Source of the DNA: an uncultured Flavobacteriaceae bacterium
Lineage (GTDB): Bacteria; Bacteroidota; Bacteroidia; Flavobacteriales; Flavobacteriaceae
Direction: 5' to 3'
Assembly: GCA_947503005.1 (NCBI GenBank)
Contig: CANNCA010000005.1
Coordinates: 186,001 to 250,000 of the forward strand
Length of the DNA: 64,000 nt
Every line of letters starts with the position of its first letter. The first letter of the stretch is position 1. Made by a program: the position numbers and the translations under genes. Of the stretch, positions 44,993 through 53,839 are shown piece by piece. The notes below the pieces were generated by a model, which worked only from the letters and a program-made list of their open reading frames with translations, was not told the origin of the DNA and did no database searches.

Positions 44993-45142
44993 CTATTCTT
45001 CTTTCTGTTTATCCTTTCGTTTGTATCCGTCCATAAATTTGCGCGAATTACGAGTTTTCGACTTTCTACGGTTCATCATAGAAATGATAATATAAATGGA
45101 GAAAAGTACGCCGATGATAATATATGTTGTTCTACTTTCCAT
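44993..45142 (-). CDS. Small single-span membrane protein (49 residues)
   Basis: An ORF with ATG at 45142. It encodes a hydrophobic segment (TYIIIGVLFSIYIIISMM) followed by a very basic tail (NRRKSKTRNSRKF...KRKDKQKEE). It fills the gap between the decayed methyltransferase gene (32 bases upstream) and the adenosyltransferase gene (37 bases downstream), all on the minus strand. Basic residues after the membrane span predict a cytoplasmic tail. Similar short ORFs are common in Flavobacteriia, but no function is known. Confidence 0.6.
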   Translation of the reverse strand: MESRTTYIIIGVLFSIYIIISMMNRRKSKTRNSRKFMDGYKRKDKQKEE

Positions 45143-45174
45143 GCGCTTCGAAGTTGAAACTTAAAATTAGGGGA

Positions 45175-45669
45175 TTATATCCGAATCTTAAAATGTTCTT
45201 TCACCTGTTCTTTTCGAAAAAAAAGTAAACCGCAATAGTATAAATCAATTGAAACCGTTACCATTTCGTCTTTTTTCAATTCTTCCCAAATAATAAAAGA
45301 ATCTTTATTTTGATGGATATTTTCTATTAGGCAAAAACTATCGTTATGGATTTTTTTTCGGTTGATTGATATTACATCCGCTTTCGGACCATCCATATAA
45401 ATCAAATCAAATGGCCCACTTTTATTTATGTCTAAATCAAAATCTTTTTGAATCCGGTTTTCTATTTTGTCTTCTTTCGAAATAATTTTTGTGCGTTCAA
45501 TTGAAAAGTACGAAATACTTTTTAGCAAAACACTTAAACTTTTGGAGGCTTCATAATCGGATGAAGTATAAAGACATTTTGTGAGGTAATCATAAACGAA
45601 AGGGGAGTGGATACCATGTTGATTGGTAGCTGTGATGAGGTGCTTTAGGTATGTGATTAGTTGGTACAA
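45175..45669 (-). CDS. Truncated class I methyltransferase-like protein, SAM motif lost
   Basis: A 164-residue protein. It keeps the first helix block of a flavobacterial O-methyltransferase-like family (NQHGIHSPFVYDYLTKCLY) and the C-terminal half (FDLIYMDGPKADVIS, NDSFCLIENIHQNKDSFIIWEEL, FFRKEQVKEHFKIR). The glycine-rich SAM-binding motif and the following 40 or so residues are missing between LLKSISYFSIERTKII and KSGPFDLIY. Usual members are about 230 residues. The frame is open, so an in-frame internal deletion is suggested. It is either a decaying gene or a protein with a new non-enzymatic role. The family comparison is from memory. Confidence 0.65.
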   Translation of the reverse strand: MYQLITYLKHLITATNQHGIHSPFVYDYLTKCLYTSSDYEASKSLSVLLKSISYFSIERTKIISKEDKIENRIQKDFDLDINKSGPFDLIYMDGPKADVISINRKKIHNDSFCLIENIHQNKDSFIIWEELKKDEMVTVSIDLYYCGLLFFRKEQVKEHFKIRI

Positions 45670-45713
45670 TTCAAATTAGTTCTCAATTATTCAAATCTTT
45701 AATTCGGCAGGCA

Positions 45714-47606
45714 CTAATTTTCGAGAATTGCTGAAAGGGCAAACCATCGCTCGGTCTTGCTTTCTATGCCATCGACAATTTCCTTTAGGGCTATAGAGAG
45801 TTTAGCGATATCATCTCCAGAAAGATCGCCAATTAAGAATTGCTGTTCAATTTCTCCCTTTTTGAATTCTAACTTTTGAATGTCTTTTTCGAGCTGTTTG
45901 TACTCTTTTTGTTCTAAGTAGGATAACTGTTTTCCCTTATTTTCTGTTTTCCAAGAATTCTTATTACTATTGATTTCCTTGGTCTCTTCCTTGGTTTTTA
46001 ACTTTTCGGCTTTGATTTCTAAAGCTGTGCTATCTTCATAAGCCCTGTAATCAGAATAATTGCCTGGAAAATCTTCTATGACCGCATTACCTCTGAATAC
46101 AAAAAGATGGTCCACAATCTTATCCATGAAATAGCGGTCGTGTGACACAACGATAAGGCATCCCGGGAAATCCAACAAAAAACTTTCCAAAACGTTCAGC
46201 GTAATAATATCAAGGTCATTGGTAGGCTCGTCTAAAATCAAGAAATTCGGATTTTGAATCAAAACGGTACATAAATAAAGGCGTTTGCGTTCGCCCCCGC
46301 TTAATTTATCGACAAAATCATATTGTTTTTTGCGGTCGAACAGAAAACGTTCCAATAGTTGTTGGGCGGATATCTGGCGGCCTTTGGCAAGGGGAATAAA
46401 ATCACCGAATTCACGAATCACTTCAATAACCTTTTGACCCGGTTTTATTTGAATTCCCTTTTGGGTATAATAACCGAATTTAATCGTATCTCCAACTACA
46501 ACTTTACCGGAATCTGGTTGATCCATTCCCGTGAGAATATTGAGAAAGGTAGATTTTCCTGTACCGTTTTTACCGATAATCCCGACGCGTTCCCCTTTTA
46601 CGAAGGTATATTCAAACTTATCTAGAATAGGTTTGTCTGGATAGGATTTTGAAATTTTATGCATTTCAAGAATTTTACTGCCCACACGTTGCATATTGAT
46701 TTCGAGTTCGATTTCATGATCGTTACGCCTTTTGCTCGCTTTTTCTTTGATTTCCTGAAAATCACTTATTCTAGATTTCGATTTGGTCGTTCTTGCTTTT
46801 GGCTGACGTCGCATCCAGGTCAATTCTTTTTTAAATAGGCGTTTCGTCTTGTGCTGCTCAACCGCTTCTTGCTCTATACGGGCTTCCTTTTTTTCGAGAT
46901 AATAGGAATAATTGCCTTTGTAGGGATAAAGTTGACCATTCTCAAGTTCAATGATTTCGGTGCAAACACGTTCTAAAAAATACCGGTCGTGAGTGACCAT
47001 AAATAGGGTCATGTTCTCCTTTGCGAAGTATTCTTCGAGCCATTCGATCATTTCAAGATCGAGATGGTTGGTGGGTTCATCCAGAATCAATAATTCCGGT
47101 TGGTTGATAAGCGCATTTGCCAATGCTAAACGCTTCTTCTGTCCTCCGGAAAGTTTACCAACTTTTACGTTGAGGTCTTCCAATTTTAATTTGAAAAGAA
47201 TCTGTTTGTACTGTGTTTCAAAATCCCATGCGTTGAAGCGTTCCATAGCCTCAAAAGCAGATTGGTAAGTGTCCGCATCCTCTGAATTTTCAAGCGCCTT
47301 TTCATAATTTTCAATTACCCTTAGAATTTCATTATCCGAGGCGAAAATGGTCTCCTCAATAGTCAAATCAGGTGCCAGATCCGGTTCTTGTTCCAAAAAT
47401 GATACGCGAATACCATTTCGGTAGTTGATTTGTCCCGTATCGGGAGTATCCTTACCTGACAACATGTTCAGTATCGAAGTCTTTCCGGTACCGTTTTTAG
47501 CGATAAAAGCAATTTTTTGGTCTTTGTTGACACCAAAAGAGAGGTCATTAAAAAGGACTAATTCGCCGTATGCTTTTGAAATATTTTCTACTGTGAGTAG
47601 GTTCAT
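45714..47606 (-). CDS. ABC-F family ATPase (Uup-like)
   Basis: A 630-residue protein with two ABC domains and no membrane part. Walker A motifs are AKNGTGKTSILN and GKNGTGKSTFLN, signatures LSGGQKKRLALANALI and LSGGERKRLYLCTVLI, and Walker B LLILDEPTNHLDLE and FLILDEPTNDLDI. The ABC-F linker lies between them, and a C-terminal coiled coil (about 550-620) is typical of the Uup branch. ABC-F proteins act on the ribosome; Uup also has a role in DNA transposon excision and replication-linked processes. The antibiotic-resistance branch is less likely given the C-terminal coil. Confidence 0.93.
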   Translation of the reverse strand: MNLLTVENISKAYGELVLFNDLSFGVNKDQKIAFIAKNGTGKTSILNMLSGKDTPDTGQINYRNGIRVSFLEQEPDLAPDLTIEETIFASDNEILRVIENYEKALENSEDADTYQSAFEAMERFNAWDFETQYKQILFKLKLEDLNVKVGKLSGGQKKRLALANALINQPELLILDEPTNHLDLEMIEWLEEYFAKENMTLFMVTHDRYFLERVCTEIIELENGQLYPYKGNYSYYLEKKEARIEQEAVEQHKTKRLFKKELTWMRRQPKARTTKSKSRISDFQEIKEKASKRRNDHEIELEINMQRVGSKILEMHKISKSYPDKPILDKFEYTFVKGERVGIIGKNGTGKSTFLNILTGMDQPDSGKVVVGDTIKFGYYTQKGIQIKPGQKVIEVIREFGDFIPLAKGRQISAQQLLERFLFDRKKQYDFVDKLSGGERKRLYLCTVLIQNPNFLILDEPTNDLDIITLNVLESFLLDFPGCLIVVSHDRYFMDKIVDHLFVFRGNAVIEDFPGNYSDYRAYEDSTALEIKAEKLKTKEETKEINSNKNSWKTENKGKQLSYLEQKEYKQLEKDIQKLEFKKGEIEQQFLIGDLSGDDIAKLSIALKEIVDGIESKTERWFALSAILEN

Positions 47607-47628
47607 TTTTTTAGTTGAGAGTGTGGAG

Positions 47629-48819
47629 TTACGAATTCAGGGTAATTTGGGATTTATTAATGTTTTGGATCAAAAATAAATATCGAACTTCTAACGCTAT
47701 GAGAATCAAAATGATAAGCGGCGAAAAAATCTGAATTTTCAGCACCCATAAAATTATTGTCAGAACGTTTAGACCTATGAGAACCCATAGGTATTTTGAA
47801 ATCCACAATGCTGTAGTTTTCTTTTTTAAAAGGACAAAGGCAACAAAAAGATTCAATGGAAATGCCCAAAGCATATTGAAATTTATTTTAGTGGCAGAAT
47901 GATTGGTGGCAAACCATAGAAAGCAGATAATCAATCCGGCTACCCCAGTTAGAAAAAATAACATGAAATCAGCCCATCTAGAACGTTTATTGTTTTTAAG
48001 ATCAAGGTAGGTAACCACTAAAACGACTACTGAAAATAGGAGCAACCAAAATAGTGGAGACAGCAAGAAGTTACCATTTTTCTCATTAGGATTATTGTCT
48101 AAAACCAATTCTTCCTTTGTTACCAATTTCTCACCTTTTACCTGAACGTTTTCAAATTGGTCTTTAACATATAGCGGTAAAAATTGATGTTCCCACGGGG
48201 TTGCCTCTCTGTCTATTACTGAACCCAGCGCCAAATCGATTCCGAAAGTCGCCCACGAATTAGTCTGTAATGTTTCATGAATTAATTGACGAAAGGTTGA
48301 TGTTTCTTTCAGATGGTCGTACTTGAACTCCAGGTCGTTTCCAAAAACTTTTTTGAAAACCTCAGGTATTTTTGTAGCACAATTGTCGAATAGGAAATCA
48401 TATTTGTAATATCGATTTTCTTCTTTGTAATTGTTCTTCAAAAAAGCGAATAATTTATTCCGTTGCGCGAGTGTCAAATTCAATTGCTGCTCACGCACCC
48501 ATCGGTTTTCTATTTTATAACTTTCTAAAAAGTTGTTGTAGCGATGACCGGTCATACTGTAATCGAGCTTTCCGGTGGTGAATTTGGAATAGAATAGCGG
48601 GTCGTCAAAATCAAAACCACCGTAACCGAAAACAATGTCCATTCCATCAGCAGCATCCTGTATTCGTATTGCCGTATGGCCGAATTTAGAATGTAGTTCA
48701 TCAGCTATTCCGACGGTCAACAAACTGATTTTGGACAAAGGGGAAAGTTCTTTTTCTTGTGAAAAAATAGTCGTCGATATCAATAAGACAAGAAAAAAGA
48801 AAATCCTTTTAGAATACAT
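47629..48819 (-). CDS. Lnb/DUF4105 family membrane protein (lipoprotein N-acylation family)
   Basis: A 396-residue protein: signal peptide (FFFLVLLISTTIFSQ), a periplasmic DUF4105 domain, then about five hydrophobic segments from residue 255 on. The domain has SKFGHTAIRIQD (His48) and LFDNCATKIPEV (Cys147), which look like a His/Cys catalytic pair of an NlpC/P60-like fold; that pairing is inference. The family has been linked to lipoprotein N-acylation in Bacteroides, and lgt lies 1.4 kb away. Divergent from pssA. Confidence 0.85.
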   Translation of the reverse strand: MYSKRIFFFLVLLISTTIFSQEKELSPLSKISLLTVGIADELHSKFGHTAIRIQDAADGMDIVFGYGGFDFDDPLFYSKFTTGKLDYSMTGHRYNNFLESYKIENRWVREQQLNLTLAQRNKLFAFLKNNYKEENRYYKYDFLFDNCATKIPEVFKKVFGNDLEFKYDHLKETSTFRQLIHETLQTNSWATFGIDLALGSVIDREATPWEHQFLPLYVKDQFENVQVKGEKLVTKEELVLDNNPNEKNGNFLLSPLFWLLLFSVVVLVVTYLDLKNNKRSRWADFMLFFLTGVAGLIICFLWFATNHSATKINFNMLWAFPLNLFVAFVLLKKKTTALWISKYLWVLIGLNVLTIILWVLKIQIFSPLIILILIALEVRYLFLIQNINKSQITLNS

Positions 48820-48922
48820 TGTGCACTTTACGCTTTAGGGAAACAAATATCCGAATAATAATGCACTAAAACGATAACTCAAAAATTGTCTTATTTTTAC
48901 TCAAACCATCTTGAACGGCAAA

Positions 48923-49675
48923 ATGAAAAGGCACATTCCCAACCTGATTACCTTAATGAACGTCTTCTGCGGATGTGTCGCGGCTGTTTTTGCGGTACTC
49001 AATCAACTGGAATTGGCCGCCCTATTCGTTTGTCTGGGAATCTTTTTCGACTTTTTTGACGGGTTGGCAGCACGTACCCTTGACGTGCGGAGCGATATGG
49101 GCTTACAGCTTGATTCTTTGGCCGATGTCATTACCAGTGGTTTGGTACCGGGTATTGTTATGTTTCAATTATTAGGTATGTCGTTATCAGGAGGATGGAA
49201 TGTTGATTTAGGCTCTCAAGCTTCTGATGCCACTTTTTGGGTAGGACTGAAAGTTGCGCCCTTACCATTTTTTGGTTTTCTGATTACCATGGCTTCGGCC
49301 TATCGCTTGGCGAAATTCAATATCGATGAAAATCAGAATTCCTCTTTTATTGGTTTGCCAACTCCGGCCAATGCTTTATTGATTATTTCCTTACCGTTGA
49401 TATTGCTATATCAGAATAATGATTTTTTAAACGGAATTATTTTAAACCAATGGTTCTTAATCGGATTGACGATTCTGAGTGCTTTTTTACTGAACAGCAA
49501 CATCGAACTTTTCGCGTTGAAATTTAAAAATTGGAGTTTTCAAGACAATGCACTCCGCTATATTTTTATCATCGTAAGTTTTGTGCTACTGATTACGCTC
49601 AAGTTTTTGGCCGTACCGGTCATCATCGCCTTTTATGTGTTGAGTTCGCTTATCAGTAAAATCTCCGCGAAATGA
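48923..49675 (+). CDS. pssA: CDP-diacylglycerol-serine O-phosphatidyltransferase
   Basis: A 250-residue membrane enzyme making phosphatidylserine, precursor of phosphatidylethanolamine. The CDP-alcohol phosphatidyltransferase signature is complete: FDGLAARTLDVRSDMG then LDSLADV (D-G-x2-A-R-x8-G-x3-D-x3-D). The N-terminal HIPNLITLMNVFCGC is typical of the PssA class II enzymes. Seven or so hydrophobic segments. The ATG at 48923 is used; a TTG four codons upstream is unneeded. The stop overlaps the DinB start (ATGA), so they are coupled. No psd gene is in the window. Confidence 0.94.
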   Translation: MKRHIPNLITLMNVFCGCVAAVFAVLNQLELAALFVCLGIFFDFFDGLAARTLDVRSDMGLQLDSLADVITSGLVPGIVMFQLLGMSLSGGWNVDLGSQASDATFWVGLKVAPLPFFGFLITMASAYRLAKFNIDENQNSSFIGLPTPANALLIISLPLILLYQNNDFLNGIILNQWFLIGLTILSAFLLNSNIELFALKFKNWSFQDNALRYIFIIVSFVLLITLKFLAVPVIIAFYVLSSLISKISAK

Positions 49676-50205
49676 CGGTACGCGATGTTTTGGTCAAACA
49701 AACGCTAGATGCACATTCATGGACGAATAAACTCATTGATTCCGTTCCACGGAATTTATGGGATGAAACCCCCGAAAACCTAGATTCCAATATCAGTTGG
49801 CAAGTGGGCCATCTTATTATCAGCGAGTACTACCACGCCATTTTAGTGGTCACCGGTTTCGATGAAGAGATTACCGAAAAAATAGATTTACGGCAACACA
49901 ATCAAAAGTATGGCTATGATAGTGTGCCATTGGACCAAGTCGGTTCCGTTTCGCCGAAAGTACTGAAAGAACAGTTGCACTTTATGCAGCAAAAAGTCGT
50001 AAAGAACGTTAGTGGTTTAACATTAGCAGCCTTGGACAGTCCCGTAGAACAACCCATCAAACAAAAGCATCCCGTCGCTATTACAAAATTCGATGCGGTT
50101 TCTTGGAACATTAAGCACACCATGTGGCATTGCGGTCAGATAGCGACTTTAAAAAGATTAATACATGGCGGTTATGACTTTGGGTTACAAAAGCGTGCTA
50201 AATAA
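49672..50205 (+). CDS. DinB family protein
   Basis: A 177-residue four-helix DinB/YfiT-like protein. The three histidines that bind a metal appear in LDAHSWTNKLID, VGHLIISEYYH and MWHCGQIATLKRL. Bacteroidota DinB-fold proteins include thiol transferases, but most members are uncharacterised. It overlaps pssA by four bases and lies six bases before lgt, so it belongs to the pssA-lgt transcript although its link to lipid metabolism is unclear. Confidence 0.9.
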   Translation: MTVRDVLVKQTLDAHSWTNKLIDSVPRNLWDETPENLDSNISWQVGHLIISEYYHAILVVTGFDEEITEKIDLRQHNQKYGYDSVPLDQVGSVSPKVLKEQLHFMQQKVVKNVSGLTLAALDSPVEQPIKQKHPVAITKFDAVSWNIKHTMWHCGQIATLKRLIHGGYDFGLQKRAK

Positions 50206-50211
50206 TTAGGT

Positions 50212-51045
50212 ATGATGGATGATGGTATAATTCATTGGAATGTTGACCCCGAGATTGTCTCAATCGGTTCTTTTCCGCTACGCTATTATGGTTTGTTTTG
50301 GGTTATAGGCATTGCACTTTGTTACTACATTGTAAAGCGAATCTATAAAAAGGAAGGCATCGCAATCGAAAAACTGGATAGTTTGACCACCTATATCATT
50401 GTAGGTGCTATTTTAGGGGCTAGATTAGGACATTGTCTTTTTTACGATTGGGCATACTATTCAGAGCATCTTATCGAAATTTTACTTCCAATTCGTGAAG
50501 TAAATGGCTCCTATGAATTTAGTGGGTTTCAGGGTTTGGCAAGCCATGGAGGCACATTGGGGATATTCATCGCGATAGTAGTGTATTGGTATAAAACAAA
50601 AAGCAATGTATTGTGGATAGCCGATAGATTGGCAATTGGTACCGCGGTTACCGCAGCGTTTATCCGTTTAGGAAATTTGATGAACTCCGAAATCTACGGA
50701 AAGCCTACCGATGGAAGTTGGGGTTTTGTTTTTGAACGGGACGATATGACTCCCCGACACCCGACTCAATTGTACGAAGCAGGTGCTTATCTGTTGATTT
50801 TTGGAATCTTAGTGTATCTCTATAATCTTAAAAAAGAGCATACCCGTCATGGACTTTTGGTCGGCACGCTTTTCGTATTACTTTTTGCCGCCCGTTTTAT
50901 CATCGAATTTTTTAAAGAGAATCAGGTGGCATTTGAAGATTCAATGACCCTGAATATGGGGCAATGGTTGAGCATACCTTTTATATTAATGGGACTATTT
51001 CTTATTTTCAAAAAGAATAAAACAAAGGAAGTTGTTGAAGTTTAA
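50212..51045 (+). CDS. lgt: Prolipoprotein diacylglyceryl transferase
   Basis: A 277-residue membrane enzyme that transfers diacylglycerol from phosphatidylglycerol to the lipobox cysteine, the first step of lipoprotein maturation. Conserved blocks include [16 protein letters not shown] (as [12 protein letters not shown]), [17 protein letters not shown], the [16 protein letters not shown] block and [14 protein letters not shown]. Seven hydrophobic segments. It ends at a TTAA shared with lptB on the other strand. Coupling with pssA fits a lipid-supply operon. Confidence 0.95.
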   Translation: MMDDGIIHWNVDPEIVSIGSFPLRYYGLFWVIGIALCYYIVKRIYKKEGIAIEKLDSLTTYIIVGAILGARLGHCLFYDWAYYSEHLIEILLPIREVNGSYEFSGFQGLASHGGTLGIFIAIVVYWYKTKSNVLWIADRLAIGTAVTAAFIRLGNLMNSEIYGKPTDGSWGFVFERDDMTPRHPTQLYEAGAYLLIFGILVYLYNLKKEHTRHGLLVGTLFVLLFAARFIIEFFKENQVAFEDSMTLNMGQWLSIPFILMGLFLIFKKNKTKEVVEV

Positions 51046-51782
51046 AAATCCAACTTCTTTTTTCTAAGCTCGAAATTTTGACCTAAATAGACCTTACGAA
51101 CCATTTCATCCGCCGCCAAATCTTCAGGATGGCCTGACTTTAAAATACCACCTTCGAACATCAAATACGAACGTTCAGTGATCGCTAAGGTTTCTTGAAC
51201 GTTGTGATCGGTGATGAGAATACCGATATTCTTGTTTTTCAATTGTGCGACAATACGTTGAATATCCTCTACGGCAACGGGGTCGACTCCTGCAAACGGT
51301 TCGTCCAAAAGTATGAATTTGGGATCAGTGGCCAATGCCCTCGCGATTTCGGTACGGCGGCGTTCACCACCGGAAAGTAAATCTCCTCGGTTCTTGCGAA
51401 TATGCCCCAAACCGAATTCTTCAATAAGCGATTCCATTTTTAACTCTTGCTCTTTTTTGCTCAACTTTGTGAGTTGAAGCACACTCAAAATATTTTCCTC
51501 AATGCTCAGTTTTCGAAAGACCGAAGCTTCTTGCGCCAAATACCCGATACCGTTCTGAGCCCTTTTATACATGGGAAATTTGGTAATCTCCATATCATCC
51601 AAGAAAATCTTACCGCCGTTGGGCTTGATAAGACCTACGATCATATAAAAAGAAGTGGTTTTTCCAGCCCCGTTCGGTCCTAATAGGCCAACGATTTCAC
51701 CTTGGTTTACTTCTAGAGAAATGCCTTTGACAACACGTCGCCCTCGATAGGCCTTCATGATATTTTCTGCGCGTAACTTCAT
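51042..51782 (-). CDS. lptB: LPS export ABC transporter ATPase LptB
   Basis: A 246-residue ATPase of the LptB2FGC machine that lifts lipopolysaccharide from the inner membrane to the periplasmic bridge. Walker A is [14 protein letters not shown], signature [16 protein letters not shown], Walker [29 protein letters not shown] is specific to LptB. ATG at 51782 is preferred over a TTG three codons upstream. The stop overlaps that of lgt in TTAA. tatC and kpsF lie upstream on the same strand, 53 bases away. Confidence 0.95.
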   Translation of the reverse strand: MKLRAENIMKAYRGRRVVKGISLEVNQGEIVGLLGPNGAGKTTSFYMIVGLIKPNGGKIFLDDMEITKFPMYKRAQNGIGYLAQEASVFRKLSIEENILSVLQLTKLSKKEQELKMESLIEEFGLGHIRKNRGDLLSGGERRRTEIARALATDPKFILLDEPFAGVDPVAVEDIQRIVAQLKNKNIGILITDHNVQETLAITERSYLMFEGGILKSGHPEDLAADEMVRKVYLGQNFELRKKKLDF

Positions 51783-51835
51783 TAATTTCAAATCTAACTT
51801 ATAAAACTAGGGAGTAGGTCTAAACACCACTTTTT

Positions 51836-52690
51836 TTAACTTTTTTTGGCACGTTGGTCGGCCAGTTTCGCCTCTTTTTTGGCTTCTCTTTTCAATACTC
51901 CTTTCGAAATATAAATACTGACTTGGTATAAAAGCAAAATAGGTAAGGCAACCACAACTTGGCTTACGATGTCTGGCGGTGTAATAACAGCAGCCAAAAT
52001 AAGTACAACTACCAATGATATTTTTCGGTATTTCCTTAATATTTCGGGGGTTACTAAACCAACCTTAGTTAAGAAATAGACGATAATTGGAAGTTCGAAA
52101 ATCAATCCGCAGGAAATAACAGAAATCCGAACGGAGCCTACATACGATGCCAAATCGAATTCATTGGTCACTTCTTGACTTACTTGATAGCTACCTAAAA
52201 AATTTATTGAAAGAGGTGCCACTACATAATAGCCGAACAGAGCGCCTAAAAAGAACAACAAAGAGGCCGTGAAAATGAATCCCTTTGAATGTTTGCGTTC
52301 GTTCTCGTGCAGTCCGGGACTGATAAATTTCCACATTTCATAAAGCACATAGGGAAATCCGACAATAAACCCTGCCCAAATAGAAGTCCAAATATGGGCT
52401 GAAAACTGACCGGACATTAAACGACTTTGAATCGTAAATGGTAGTTCATCGGCACAAAAATCAGAATCGATACCGAAAAAGGTTCCAATTTTACAGAAAA
52501 ACTTGTAAGTAGGAAAATCCATTTTTTTAGGACCGAAAAGAATGGTGTCAAAAATAAAGTCTTTCATTAAAAAAGCTACACACCCTATTATCACAATAGC
52601 TAATGTAGACCGTATAAGATGCCATCGTAGTTCTTCTAGATGGTCTAAAAAAGACATTTCATCGTGTGGGGTGGCGATTTTTTTTGCCAT
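51836..52690 (-). CDS. tatC: Twin-arginine translocase subunit TatC
   Basis: A 284-residue TatC with six membrane segments, the receptor for twin-arginine signals. Motifs are MSFLDHLEELRWHLIRS near the N-terminus, FVGFPYVLYEMWKFISPGLHENER-like (FPYVLYEMWKFISPGL) and the C-terminal AVITPPDIVSQ. About 30 residues longer than E. coli TatC because of a periplasmic insertion (FGPKKMDFPTYKFFCKIG) in loop 1. Substrates with Tat signals are encoded in this window (1-217, 14887-16215, 38917-40311). The start overlaps the kpsF stop in TAATG. No tatA gene is seen here. Confidence 0.95.
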   Translation of the reverse strand: MAKKIATPHDEMSFLDHLEELRWHLIRSTLAIVIIGCVAFLMKDFIFDTILFGPKKMDFPTYKFFCKIGTFFGIDSDFCADELPFTIQSRLMSGQFSAHIWTSIWAGFIVGFPYVLYEMWKFISPGLHENERKHSKGFIFTASLLFFLGALFGYYVVAPLSINFLGSYQVSQEVTNEFDLASYVGSVRISVISCGLIFELPIIVYFLTKVGLVTPEILRKYRKISLVVVLILAAVITPPDIVSQVVVALPILLLYQVSIYISKGVLKREAKKEAKLADQRAKKS

Positions 52691-53655
52691 TATAAAATAC
52701 CTTCGTTGATTAGATTGTGCAAATGTACAATACCCTTGTAATTTTTGCCCTCAACGGCAATTAATTGAGAAATGCCTTTTTCTTGCATTAATTTCAAGGC
52801 ATTGACGGCCAATACATCTGTTTCAATGGTTTTTGGATTCGAGGTCATGATATCTTTTGCCACAAGCCCGTTTATATTATCATACTTGTTGAGCATTCGG
52901 CGAATGTCTCCATCTGTAACAACACCCACAATTTTATTGTTTTCAATAACGGCGGTTACACCCAGCATTTTTTCAGAGATTTCGACAATAACTTTCTTAA
53001 TATCGGTCTCCGTATTGACTTGCGGTTTCTGATTGGTATTTGCGATATCCTCTACTCTTAAATACAACCGTTTTCCCAACGAGCCACCCGGATGATATTT
53101 GGCGAAGTCGGTACTACTGAACCCTTTCAGTTCGAGTAAGCATATCGCCAAGGCATCGCCCATGACCAATTGTGCCGTGGTACTTGTGGTCGGAGCCAGG
53201 TTATTAGGACAGGCTTCTTCATCAACGAAAGTGTTCAAAACAAAGTCGGCCTGCTGTGCTAAAAAAGACTGCGTATTTCCTGTCATGCCAATTAAGATGT
53301 TGCTACCTCTTTTGATCAACGGAACCAACATTTTTATTTCTGGGGTACCTCCACTTTTTGAAATGCAGATAACTACATCATTTTCTTGAATCGTTCCTAA
53401 ATCACCGTGAATGGCATCCGCAGCGTGCATGAAGATAGCAGGTGTTCCGGTAGAATTTAGAGTGGATACGATCTTAGAAGCGATGATAGCACTCTTTCCA
53501 ATACCTGTGATAACCACTCTTCCTTTTGATGCGATGATACAGTTGACCGCTTCGGAAAAATCTTCGGACAATAACGAAACTAAGTTTTGAACCGCATCTG
53601 CCTCCTTTTTTATAGTTTTTTTCGCTAAATCAAGTATGGTCTGGTTATTGCTCAA
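52690..53655 (-). CDS. kpsF: KpsF/GutQ arabinose-5-phosphate isomerase
   Basis: A 321-residue enzyme converting ribulose-5-phosphate to arabinose-5-phosphate, the first step to KDO of LPS. The SIS domain comprises VVITGIGKSAIIASKI, CISKSGGTPEI and the active-site HGDLG. Two CBS domains follow (about 205-320, VTDGDIRRML). The stop overlaps the tatC start. With lptB two genes downstream, an LPS-making and exporting role for the operon is consistent. The kdsA/kdsB/kdsC genes are outside the window. Confidence 0.94.
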   Translation of the reverse strand: MSNNQTILDLAKKTIKKEADAVQNLVSLLSEDFSEAVNCIIASKGRVVITGIGKSAIIASKIVSTLNSTGTPAIFMHAADAIHGDLGTIQENDVVICISKSGGTPEIKMLVPLIKRGSNILIGMTGNTQSFLAQQADFVLNTFVDEEACPNNLAPTTSTTAQLVMGDALAICLLELKGFSSTDFAKYHPGGSLGKRLYLRVEDIANTNQKPQVNTETDIKKVIVEISEKMLGVTAVIENNKIVGVVTDGDIRRMLNKYDNINGLVAKDIMTSNPKTIETDVLAVNALKLMQEKGISQLIAVEGKNYKGIVHLHNLINEGIL

Positions 53656-53839
53656 GGTATATTTTAAATTAGAGATTGCATTACTAAAAGAATGTCATAT
53701 ATTTAAGATTACAAATTTACGTAATCTAACCTTTATGTATATTTTAAAATAAATTCCATGGATCTACTGGTGTAACAGCTTAGAAATCCGTACCTTATAT
53801 TGCAATAGTATTTTAAACCCCCGATGTAATTAGTGCCAA

